Below, piece after piece: positions 57,615 through 64,000 of a DNA stretch of 64,000 nt (position 1 is its first letter; each line of letters begins with the position of its first letter). Position numbers and translations under genes: made by a program. The notes below the pieces were generated by a model. The model had not been told where the DNA came from. It was given only the letters and a program-made list of their open reading frames with translations, and made no database searches. The DNA comes from Methanocella paludicola SANAE (GTDB taxonomy: Archaea > Halobacteriota > Methanocellia > Methanocellales > Methanocellaceae): positions 1,527,501 through 1,591,500 of the forward strand of contig NC_013665.1 in NCBI RefSeq assembly GCF_000011005.1, in the 5' to 3' direction.

Positions 57615-59590
57615 TACTGTCCACCTCCAAGTAGGAACGCATCGATCTGTGCAACGATCTGCGGCGTGGTGAAGTGCTGCATCTTAATAGCGCCTCCGGG
57701 GCATGTTGCACCGCAGGTGCCGCAGCCCTTACACATCGCATCGTTAACGTTCGCCCTTCTCTTGCCGTCTGCAAGGCTGACCATGGATATTGCCTTGTAC
57801 GGGCACTGGGCCTCACAGATGCCGCAGCCTGCGCATAGCTCTTCACTGACCTTTGCCGCGATGGGCTCCAGCGCGACCTTGCCCTGGTTGATGGGCACCT
57901 GGGCCGCAGCCGCCGCTCCGGCAGCCTGGGCCACCGTGTCGGGGATGTCCTTCGGGCCCTGGCAGCACCCGGCCAGGAATATGCCGTCCGTCGAAGTCGA
58001 GAACGGGTTCAGCTTCGGGTGAGCCTCGAGCAGGAACTTATCCGGGCTCCTGGAGATCGTCAGCTTGTTCCTCAATAATTCAGTGGTCGCCTTGGGCACT
58101 ATTGCCGAAGCGAGGACGACGACGTCCGCTTCGAGAGTGACAGGCGTGCCGAGCAGCGTGTCCTCTGCGTGGACGATCAGGTTCTTGGTGGCCGGGTCCT
58201 CCTCGATGTACGAGACCCTGCCCCTCACGAACTTCGCGCCCTCGTCCTGGATACGGTAATAGAACTCCTCATACGCCTTACCGAACGCCCTGATGTCCAT
58301 ATAGAACAGCCATGGCACCACGCCCGGCATCTTTTCCATGATCTGGTGGGCGTGCTTCAACGAGTACATGCAGCACACACGGCTACAGTACGGGTTCGCG
58401 TCCTGGTCCCTCGACCCTGCGCACAATACGAACGCAACGTTGTGAGGCTTCTGGCCGTCCGAAGGCCTTATCAGCTTACCGCCCGTCGGGCCGGAAGCGT
58501 TGATGAACCTCTCGAACTGCATGCCGGTAATGACGTTATCAAACCTGCCATAACCCCACTCCTCCTTCTTCTCGATCTCATAGAGATCGAATCCGGCCGC
58601 TACTACAATAGTGCCGACTTTGATCTCTACTAGCTCGTCCTTCATGTTGAGGTCGATGGCGTTCTTGTCCCCGCACTTCTTGACGCAAAGCTCGCACTTG
58701 ATGCAGCTGTTGAAGTCAACCGTGTACTTGAGGGGCACTGCCTGGGGGAACGGCACGTATATGGCCTTCCTCGGCCCGAGGCCAAGGTCGAACTCGTTGC
58801 CCTTCGTTACCGGGCATACTGCAGCGCAGTCGCCGCAACCGTTACAGTCAGCCTCCTTCACGCCTCTCGCCTTCTTGCGCACCGTGACGGTGAAATTGCC
58901 GATGTACCCGTCGACCTTCTCCACCTCACAGTAGGTCATGGTCTTAATGTTCGGGTGCCTGTCAACATCCACCATCTTGGGCGTAAGGATACACTGCGAA
59001 CAGTCCAGCGTCGGGAACGTCTTATCCAGACGGGACATGTTACCGCCAATACTCGGCTCCTTCTCGATGAGGTATGTAGTGATCCCGGAGTCGGCGATCT
59101 CCAGCGAGGCCTGAATGCCCGCCACGCCGGCGCCTATCACCATGATAGACTTCTCGACCGGGATGTACTTCGTATCCAGAGGCTCAAGCAACGACGCCCT
59201 GGCAACGCTCATCCTGATAATGTCTTTCGCTTTTTGCGTGGCCTTCTCCGGCTCCTTCATGTGGATCCACGAGGACTGCTCACGGATGTTGGCCATCTCG
59301 AATATGAACATGTTCAGGCCGCCTGCCGCCGACGCCTTCCTGAACGTGGGCTCATGCAGACGAGGCGAACACGCCGCGACCACGACCGCATCAAGGTTCT
59401 GCTCCTTAATTGCGGTCCTGATCTTCTCCTGGCCAGGCGTCGAGCACATATACGTATAATTATCTGCGTGCACGACGTTCGGGAGCGTCTTAGCGTAAGC
59501 TTTTAGTTCCTCGATGGGGATGACGCCCGCGATGTTGGTGCCGCAGTGGCAGATGAACACTCCGACTCTGTTAGGTTTCTTTTCTGTCAT
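57614..59590 (-). CDS. hdrA: Heterodisulfide reductase subunit A (electron-bifurcating flavoprotein)
   Basis: HdrA carries FAD and Fe-S clusters and bifurcates electrons between HdrBC and ferredoxin. The 658 residues have an N-terminal VFICHCGTNIAGVIPIEEL, the FAD loop VIGAGVAGIQASLEIADSG (153-160 core), TLDCSQCILTPKM, CNGCGDCAAVCPV, CIKCELCVKKCGDKN, and C-terminal ferredoxin-like CAGCGICEAQCPYKA and CKGCGTCGATCPGGA. Cys, not Sec, is encoded at all cluster positions. It lies 10 bases after hdrB and overlaps mvhD by one base. Confidence 0.96.
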   Translation of the reverse strand: MTEKKPNRVGVFICHCGTNIAGVIPIEELKAYAKTLPNVVHADNYTYMCSTPGQEKIRTAIKEQNLDAVVVAACSPRLHEPTFRKASAAGGLNMFIFEMANIREQSSWIHMKEPEKATQKAKDIIRMSVARASLLEPLDTKYIPVEKSIMVIGAGVAGIQASLEIADSGITTYLIEKEPSIGGNMSRLDKTFPTLDCSQCILTPKMVDVDRHPNIKTMTYCEVEKVDGYIGNFTVTVRKKARGVKEADCNGCGDCAAVCPVTKGNEFDLGLGPRKAIYVPFPQAVPLKYTVDFNSCIKCELCVKKCGDKNAIDLNMKDELVEIKVGTIVVAAGFDLYEIEKKEEWGYGRFDNVITGMQFERFINASGPTGGKLIRPSDGQKPHNVAFVLCAGSRDQDANPYCSRVCCMYSLKHAHQIMEKMPGVVPWLFYMDIRAFGKAYEEFYYRIQDEGAKFVRGRVSYIEEDPATKNLIVHAEDTLLGTPVTLEADVVVLASAIVPKATTELLRNKLTISRSPDKFLLEAHPKLNPFSTSTDGIFLAGCCQGPKDIPDTVAQAAGAAAAAQVPINQGKVALEPIAAKVSEELCAGCGICEAQCPYKAISMVSLADGKRRANVNDAMCKGCGTCGATCPGGAIKMQHFTTPQIVAQIDAFLLGGGQ

Positions 59591-59600
59591 TTCTTCTCCC

Positions 59601-60512
59601 TCACACGATCTTATCCAGTAATGAGTCTACCTTGATCTGGTGCGCCTCAAGCCCCAGCTCGTCCGGGCTCAAGCCCTGGGCAAGCCCGAGAAGCTGGCCG
59701 TAGTGCAGCACGGGTATGTTGTACACGTCGCCGAACTTCTCCTTGATCTCCACCTGGCCCAGGTCGAACTGCAGGTGACAGAACGGGCACACGTCCACGA
59801 TACAGTCCACTCCGACGGCCTGCATGTTCCTGAGCTTCTCGTTGGTCATATCAAGGGCGAAATCCTTCTTGTACCCACGGACGCCTCCGCCTGCCCCGCA
59901 GCACATCATCTTGTTCTGGTACTCCATGCTCCTCGCCCCAAGCGCCTCGACCATCTCATCGAGGAACCTCGGCAACTCGGTGCCGAAGCTCGGAGCGTTC
60001 GGGAAGTTCCTCTCCCTGCCAGGCCTCAACAGGTGACAACCGTAGTGAATACCCACTTTGATACCGTTAAGCGGCTGCACCACGCTATCCCGGATCTTCT
60101 TGATCCCGACATCGTTATACAGCTGCTCGGCCACATGCCGCACCTCTATAGAGCCCTGGAACTTCATGTCAGCCAGCTTGAGGATACCGTTGACCTTCTC
60201 CTTCTCCGCAGGGTTCTGCTTCAACTTCTCGTTAACATCATACAACGACTTGTAACAGCCATTACACACAACTGTGCAATTCATGCCCATCTGCTCCGAC
60301 AGGCAAATATTCCTCGCCGCCAAAGCCTCCCACGTCAGGAGGTCCATCGAACCGAACGCACCGGGAGCCGGACAGCACCCGGCACCCTTAAGGTCCACCA
60401 GCTCAACGCCAAGATTCTTCGACGTCTTGATAGTAGCAGCCTCAATGCCCGGATAACGGTTCGGAGCAATACAGCCCAGGAACAACGACGACTTAAACTT
60501 AGATTCGCTCAT
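59601..60512 (-). CDS. hdrB: Heterodisulfide reductase subunit B
   Basis: HdrB reduces CoM-S-S-CoB at two non-cubane 4Fe-4S clusters. The 303 residues have two CCG-type motifs: LFLGCIAPNRYPG ... GAGCCPAPGAFGSMDLL ... CNGC, and HYGCHLLRPGRERNF ... MMCCGAGGGVRGYK ... CPFCHLQFD. Its start overlaps the hdrC stop as TAATG. Length is normal. Confidence 0.96.
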   Translation of the reverse strand: MSESKFKSSLFLGCIAPNRYPGIEAATIKTSKNLGVELVDLKGAGCCPAPGAFGSMDLLTWEALAARNICLSEQMGMNCTVVCNGCYKSLYDVNEKLKQNPAEKEKVNGILKLADMKFQGSIEVRHVAEQLYNDVGIKKIRDSVVQPLNGIKVGIHYGCHLLRPGRERNFPNAPSFGTELPRFLDEMVEALGARSMEYQNKMMCCGAGGGVRGYKKDFALDMTNEKLRNMQAVGVDCIVDVCPFCHLQFDLGQVEIKEKFGDVYNIPVLHYGQLLGLAQGLSPDELGLEAHQIKVDSLLDKIV

Positions 60513-61057
60513 TACTTCGCCCCCGCATCGTACTTAGCCTTCAAAGCCATGAGTCCTGTTCCCTCCAGGATCTTCTGCACGCCGGGCATGTACTCCGGGT
60601 ACGCGTGAGTCGTCGGCGGCACCTCGGACAGTCCCAGCTTGACCCTGAGCTTCTTGGTGGCGTCGTTGATCGGCACTGCGTGGCCGGTCTGGTAGATGAA
60701 CGTGGCGTTCTGCAGGAAGTTCTTCGGCGCCATCAAATTCTTCGTGGCCATGTTCCTCAACGCCAGTATCACGTCAGTCGGCTTCACGTGCCTCGGGCAC
60801 CTGTCAGTACAGGTGTAGCACGTCGAACAATACCAGATCTCATCGCTCTTCATCAGCTCATCCTTCAAGCCAAGAGCGGTCATCCTCATTATTTTACGGG
60901 TCCTGAGCGCAGTGCGCCTGCCCATGGGGCAGCCTGCGGTGCAGGTGCCGCACTGGTAGCATACGGAGATGTTCTCTCCTCCGCCCTTCTCCACCTCGTG
61001 GGTGAAGTTCACGAGACCCTTGTTTAAGTTCATAACCTGAGATTCCAATGATGACAT
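60512..61057 (-). CDS. hdrC: Heterodisulfide reductase subunit C
   Basis: Electron-transfer subunit from HdrA to HdrB, 181 residues. Two 4Fe-4S motifs are present, CYQCGTCTAGCPMG and CSTCYTCTDRCPRH, typical of HdrC. The preceding gene, fwdF, ends four bases upstream. It forms the HdrBC unit. Confidence 0.95.
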   Translation of the reverse strand: MSSLESQVMNLNKGLVNFTHEVEKGGGENISVCYQCGTCTAGCPMGRRTALRTRKIMRMTALGLKDELMKSDEIWYCSTCYTCTDRCPRHVKPTDVILALRNMATKNLMAPKNFLQNATFIYQTGHAVPINDATKKLRVKLGLSEVPPTTHAYPEYMPGVQKILEGTGLMALKAKYDAGAK

Positions 61058-61060
61058 TAC

Positions 61061-62152
61061 TTACGCCCCCTGGATCTTAGGAGTCTTTTCTTCTAACAGC
61101 TTAGCCTCGATCTTGTTGAAGAGGTTGGTCTTCTCGCCGGTGACGTTCACCTTAGACCGCTTGAGCGTGATCGTGCCGTCCGCCGGGCATGCCGTAACGC
61201 ATGCTCCGCAGTACATGCAGAAGTCCTTGTTGTAGCTCAGCTTGCCGGGCTTCTGGCCCGCCTCTTCGACCAGCGGCAGATACAGGGCGTTGCACGGGCA
61301 GATCTCGACGCACGTGGAACAGCCGGCCGGGCACTTATCAGTGTTGATGGTCAGCTCGCCCTCGAATAATTTCTCGACCTTCGCCGCTTCCTGGGGGCAG
61401 ATGACCTGGCACCAGGAACACGTTGTGCACTTCTCCAGGTCGATGTCGACCTTGCCCTTAAGCTTCGGCTCCTCAAGGATCTTACGCTCGATCTGAAGCG
61501 CGTCCTCGGGGCAGATCTCCACACAGACCTTGCACGCGTCGCACTTCTTCTCGTCGAAGTTCAGCTTGCCGATCTTCTTCACGGTGAGGGGGGTCGGCTC
61601 CTTGTAATCGATCTTGAACGCATCGCACGCCTCGGCGCAAATGCCGCAGAGCGTGCACTTGTCCTCGTCGAGCTTGTAATCGATCGAGTATTTCATGGTT
61701 GAGGATGCCTTATGGCCCTGGTCCACGTCGGCCACTTCTCGCTTGATGGCGTCCCTGGGGCAGACTTCCTCGCAAAGCACGCAGTGAGTGCACTTCTCGG
61801 GGTCGATCTTCGCCTTCTTCTCCAGGACGGGGAAGCCCTGCTGCTCGATGATGGGCAGCTTCGGCTGGCCGTCCACGGTCAGCTTGATCGCGTCAAACGG
61901 GCACATGATGTTACAAACGCCACAGAATGAGCATTTTTTCTCGTCCACATCAATTTTTGCCACTTTAGCTTTGCCTCTACCTGACGCACCGACGGCCCCG
62001 CGAGTTATTGCCTCTTCGGGACACGCGTCGATGCACACTCCACAACCAGTACACTTGTCGAGCTCGACCGTTAAGTTGGACTTGGTCAATAATAATTTCT
62101 GCTCGACGTCCAGTCTATTGTTGTCTAATCTTTTCGCATAACCGGGAAACAA
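61061..62152 (-). CDS. fwdF: Polyferredoxin FwdF with eight 4Fe-4S motifs
   Basis: FwdF passes electrons to the Fwd core through many clusters. The product of 363 residues contains eight motifs in order: CTGCGVCIDACPE, CSFCGVCNIMCPF, CTHCVLCEEVCPR, CTLCGICAEACDA (Asp in place of the usual Pro), CDACKVCVEICPE, CTTCSWCQVICPQ, CPAGCSTCVEICPC and CMYCGACVTACPA. I choose a TTG start at 62152 because GGAGG lies six bases ahead and it begins 11 bases after the fwdG stop. The upstream in-frame ATGs (62230, 62209) lie inside fwdG and have no ribosome-binding site. Confidence 0.9.
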   Translation of the reverse strand: MFPGYAKRLDNNRLDVEQKLLLTKSNLTVELDKCTGCGVCIDACPEEAITRGAVGASGRGKAKVAKIDVDEKKCSFCGVCNIMCPFDAIKLTVDGQPKLPIIEQQGFPVLEKKAKIDPEKCTHCVLCEEVCPRDAIKREVADVDQGHKASSTMKYSIDYKLDEDKCTLCGICAEACDAFKIDYKEPTPLTVKKIGKLNFDEKKCDACKVCVEICPEDALQIERKILEEPKLKGKVDIDLEKCTTCSWCQVICPQEAAKVEKLFEGELTINTDKCPAGCSTCVEICPCNALYLPLVEEAGQKPGKLSYNKDFCMYCGACVTACPADGTITLKRSKVNVTGEKTNLFNKIEAKLLEEKTPKIQGA

Positions 62153-62163
62153 ATCCCTTCCTC

Positions 62164-62415
62164 CTATACGCTCGACTCCGTTGTTAGCGTGATCGCTCTC
62201 TGAGGACATACCATTAAGCAAATGCCGCAACCATTGCAGACGTCCTCATCGATCACTACAGCCTTTCCGTTCAGCACGTTGTACGTCTTCTTCTTAGTCA
62301 CCGGGTTGATCACGGTGAGCTCCAACGCGTTGACCGGACAGGCGACAACGCAATTATTGCAACCAGTGCAGATCCTGCCCTGGATGTCTAACGCTATTGC
62401 CGTCACTTTTCGCAC
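62164..62415 (-). CDS. fwdG: Ferredoxin-type subunit FwdG
   Basis: Small two-cluster ferredoxin, 83 residues, first gene of the operon. Motifs are CTGCNNCVVACPV and CNGCGICLMVCPQ. The start is GTG at 62415; a second GTG at 62406 is possible. There is no clear Shine-Dalgarno sequence, and the TATA element lies 40-50 bases upstream. It probably mediates ferredoxin exchange between Hdr and Fwd modules. Confidence 0.88.
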   Translation of the reverse strand: MRKVTAIALDIQGRICTGCNNCVVACPVNALELTVINPVTKKKTYNVLNGKAVVIDEDVCNGCGICLMVCPQRAITLTTESSV

Positions 62416-62452
62416 CAGCCATAGATATTAATGAAAAACGTTATATAGATAA

Positions 62453-62462
62453 TATATTTAAA
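62453..62462 (-). promoter_or_regulatory. TATA box of the twelve-gene fwd-hdr-fdh operon
   Basis: Minus-strand TTTAAATATA about 38-47 bases before the fwdG GTG, with a purine-rich flank (GGCAAAC) at the BRE position. It predicts a start near 62430 and a short leader. Confidence 0.55.
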
Positions 62463-62494
62463 GTTTGCCGTACACGTAGCGCTCTAAATACGAG

Positions 62495-62535
62495 AAATGG
62501 CATACATGTAACTTATTTACAATTTTATGCCATTT
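62495..62535. promoter_or_regulatory. 41-base interrupted palindrome upstream of operon promoter
   Basis: AAATGGCATA (62495-62504) and TATGCCATTT (62526-62535) are perfect reverse complements, and TGTAA / TTACA is nested inside. It lies 33 bases upstream of the operon TATA box. A GCCATTT half-site recurs at 62574-62580. Strong operator candidate for a dimeric regulator. Confidence 0.6.
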
Positions 62536-62659
62536 ATTAAAATACTTTCTGGTCGAATATATCAATAAAAGTAGCCATTTAAAATATAGAAAATTTATTT
62601 GGAAACGACGTGCCTAATAAATTACTACTAAAAATGAATGTATAATACTGTATTTTTCG

Positions 62660-62806
62660 TTATTCCGTGCACTGGACCACGCGCTCGCTGACAATGTTGC
62701 CGTCCTTGAGCTCGTAGATGTACTTGCGCCGGGTGTTCATGCAGTAAACGGATGTCTCGATCGTGCCCTTTTTCTTGTCTGTGGTATGGGTGCTGTGGTC
62801 TTTCAT
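62660..62806 (-). CDS. Small protein of 48 residues, unknown
   Basis: Product begins MKDHSTHTTDKKKGTIETSV and ends NIVSERVVQCTE, with one CxxxxR segment (YCMNTRRKYIYELKDG). No family is recognised. GGTGA precedes the ATG and codon use is ordinary for the region. It is read in the same direction as the fwd-hdr-fdh operon, ending about 200 bases upstream of its promoter. It is below the usual length cutoff. A role with the operon is possible only by position. Confidence 0.6.
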   Translation of the reverse strand: MKDHSTHTTDKKKGTIETSVYCMNTRRKYIYELKDGNIVSERVVQCTE

Positions 62807-63028
62807 ATGGTCACCTGTGTTCAGTTTTCGAAAAAGAGTAAAGCCTGGATTAGCCGTACCCCCCGATATTATTCATATACTTATTGGTTTGTTATCGCTC
62901 AATGGCCAACCATTGAAACTTACGTGTTGATGGAGATAATGCTATATATACTTTTATATCGACACTTGCCGTATTTTTGAATTTTTCCTGCCTTCCGGAT
63001 GGAATGGTAAACGGATCCTCGCCCGGCG

Positions 63029-63035
63029 TATAAAT
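63029..63035 (+). promoter_or_regulatory. TATA box of the DUF1905/YdeI gene
   Basis: TATAAAT, about 45-51 bases before the ATG at 63080. The predicted start near 63056 leaves a leader of about 24 bases containing CTGGAG as a weak ribosome-binding site. Confidence 0.5.
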
Positions 63036-63079
63036 TGCGGCGCGAGATTTAAGGTATTATGAGTTAAAGGTCCTGGAGT

Positions 63080-63766
63080 ATGAAAGCCGAACGTTTTTCC
63101 AGGAAAATTTATAAGACTGGCATTAATTTTGCGGTCGACGTGCCGCACGAGGTCAGCAAAGCGTTCGGCATGCGGGGTAATATCCCGGTCACGGGCTCGG
63201 TGAATGGCGTACCCCTTAAGGCGACGCTCGTGCCTGTCGGCCAGGGGCGGCATCGCCTATTCTTGAACGGGGATACGAGGAAAGCGCTGGGCGCCGGAGA
63301 GGGTGATACGGTGGAGGTCTCGGTCAGCATCGATAAGGAGCCCCGCACGAGGCCCGTCCCGCCAATGTTCCGGGAGGCCCTGGATAAGGACCCGGATGCG
63401 AAGGCGGCCTGGGATAAGCTTCCGCCGTCCCGCAAAAAGGAGATCCTCGCCTATCTTAATAATTTAAAAAGCCCTGAATCTCTCAAACGTAATATCGATA
63501 AGGCCATAAAGAACCACCTGGTCTTTTATGGAAGAAAAAAAAATAAAGGGCCGGGAGGGGATTCCTCCCGTTCTCGCTTTTTAGAAGCCAAGAGATATTT
63601 CGAGCTTCATTGCGCTCTTTGCCCATACTCCCGCCGGGTCGGAGAGCACGACCCTTACCCGGGCGCCGGCGATGGAGATGTTCAGCGGCCGGACGCCGCG
63701 CTGCCTGAGCAGGTCGGCGAGCTTTACCTTTGCCACAGGCACGGTCAGGTCCTCCACGAATATTAG
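63080..63766 (+). CDS. DUF1905/YdeI-type protein, open frame probably overextended
   Basis: The N-terminal half (about 1-85) is a DUF1905 domain (FSRKIYKTGINFAVDVPHEV, GSVNGVPLKATLVPVGQGRH). The next segment (about 95-150) has a YdeI/OmpD-like helix pair (PPMFREALDKDPDAKAAWDK, SRKKEILAYLNNLKSPESLK). A run of nine A at 63535-63543 follows residue 152. With one more A, the frame would stop at TAA just after, giving 155 residues, before a terminator hairpin (63552-63570). The in-frame tail overlapping the convergent gene looks like noncoding sequence. The true end is probably near 63546. Confidence 0.75.
   Translation: MKAERFSRKIYKTGINFAVDVPHEVSKAFGMRGNIPVTGSVNGVPLKATLVPVGQGRHRLFLNGDTRKALGAGEGDTVEVSVSIDKEPRTRPVPPMFREALDKDPDAKAAWDKLPPSRKKEILAYLNNLKSPESLKRNIDKAIKNHLVFYGRKKNKGPGGDSSRSRFLEAKRYFELHCALCPYSRRVGEHDPYPGAGDGDVQRPDAALPEQVGELYLCHRHGQVLHEY
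63552..63582. terminator. Hairpin terminator between convergent genes
   Basis: CGGGAGG (63552-63558) pairs with CCTCCCG (63564-63570), loop GGATT, followed by TTCTCGCTTTTT. It lies exactly where the DUF1905 gene would end if a frameshift at the preceding A-run were corrected. Confidence 0.7.
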
Positions 63767-64000
63767 GATGCTTAAGCCGGGGTCGAGGGATGCGGGCTTT
63801 TTGCCGGAGAACTCGACCTTGAGCCGGTGGAGGGTATCGGCGCCGCTCAGCTTTTTGGGGCTGAGGGCGGAATCGAACAGGACTGCCTCGCCGTTCGTAA
63901 AGGCGGCCGTGCCCGAGTATACGATGACCTCAGCATTCCGCGGTATCGGGAATGACTCGTCATCAATATCTTCTATAACGCTGGAGGAGTGGTTCAAGTG
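63581..64000 (-). CDS. Uncharacterised protein, N-terminus beyond window
   Basis: The frame is open through the last base of the window, so the 5' end may lie outside. A TTG at 63997 is a possible but doubtful start. The 138 visible residues contain beta-strand-rich segments (AEVIVYSGTAAFTNGEAVLF, HRLKVEFSGKKPASLDPGLS, RVRVVLSDPAGVWAKSAMKL). No membrane segment or known motif is seen. Confidence 0.6.
   Translation of the reverse strand, partial: HLNHSSSVIEDIDDESFPIPRNAEVIVYSGTAAFTNGEAVLFDSALSPKKLSGADTLHRLKVEFSGKKPASLDPGLSILIFVEDLTVPVAKVKLADLLRQRGVRPLNISIAGARVRVVLSDPAGVWAKSAMKLEISLGF

Noticed and set aside
62156-62230. ATG starts of fwdF at 62230 or 62209
   Set aside because: They fall inside fwdG and lack a ribosome-binding site, whereas the TTG at 62152 has GGAGG at good spacing.

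Overview
The window comes from a hydrogenotrophic and formate-using methanogenic archaeon, most likely a Methanocella-type member of Methanocellales. The evidence is a complete formylmethanofuran dehydrogenase / heterodisulfide reductase / formate dehydrogenase cluster, a methanopterin-synthesis gene (beta-RFAP synthase), archaeal information-processing genes (aIF2-alpha, S27e, L44e, Nop10, Gins51, PriS, Nop5, fibrillarin), TATA-box promoters with many leaderless starts, and large PAS-type histidine kinases. The genus is inferred from gene content and style; no database was searched.

Layout. 1-6.5 kb: the end of a pyruvate kinase gene, then a five-gene MoxR/DUF58/DUF4129 membrane operon. 6.6-8.9 kb: an NAD-dependent sugar epimerase, Rio1 kinase and a KH-domain ribosome-assembly factor, read rightward. 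8.96-13.3 kb: a leftward information-processing block (PriS, Gins51, L44e, S27e, aIF2-alpha, Nop10, PAC2), followed by a tiny gene for a 12-residue Cys-rich peptide. 13.4-17.4 kb: a PGF-CTERM surface protein, a membrane protein and valyl-tRNA synthetase. 17.6-26.7 kb: four paralogous PAS histidine kinases and one single-domain response regulator. 27-31 kb: two tiny Gly/Phe-rich secreted proteins and a 1006-residue TPR protein with 27 canonical repeats. 31.8-36.1 kb: an orphan N6-adenine DNA methylase overlapping pyrD, pyrK and a fumarylacetoacetase-family gene. 36.1-38.5 kb: beta-RFAP synthase, Nop5 and fibrillarin. 38.5-45 kb: a PqqD-like protein, TatA and a five-gene peptide/nickel ABC transporter. 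45-49.3 kb: threonine synthase and three poorly known genes.

49.4-62.4 kb: one leftward run of twelve genes, fwdG-fwdF-hdrC-hdrB-hdrA-mvhD-fwdD-fwdB-fwdA-fwdC-fdhA-fdhB, nearly all overlapping or separated by a few bases. Together they could encode an entire electron-bifurcating machine. Formate oxidation (FdhAB) would feed HdrA through MvhD. HdrA would split electrons between CoM-S-S-CoB reduction (HdrBC) and low-potential ferredoxin/polyferredoxin (FwdF, FwdG), which drives CO2 reduction to formylmethanofuran (FwdABCD). First and last steps of methanogenesis are thus in one transcription unit. A TATA element and a 41-bp interrupted palindrome lie just upstream.

Three intergenic regions (about 14.05-14.24, 27.80-28.02 and 31.31-31.82 kb) hold long imperfect inverted repeats rich in CGAAG/CTAAG words. 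They look like one family of noncoding, hairpin-forming elements and are the least explained structures here. No rRNA, tRNA, CRISPR array or recognisable transposase gene was seen.
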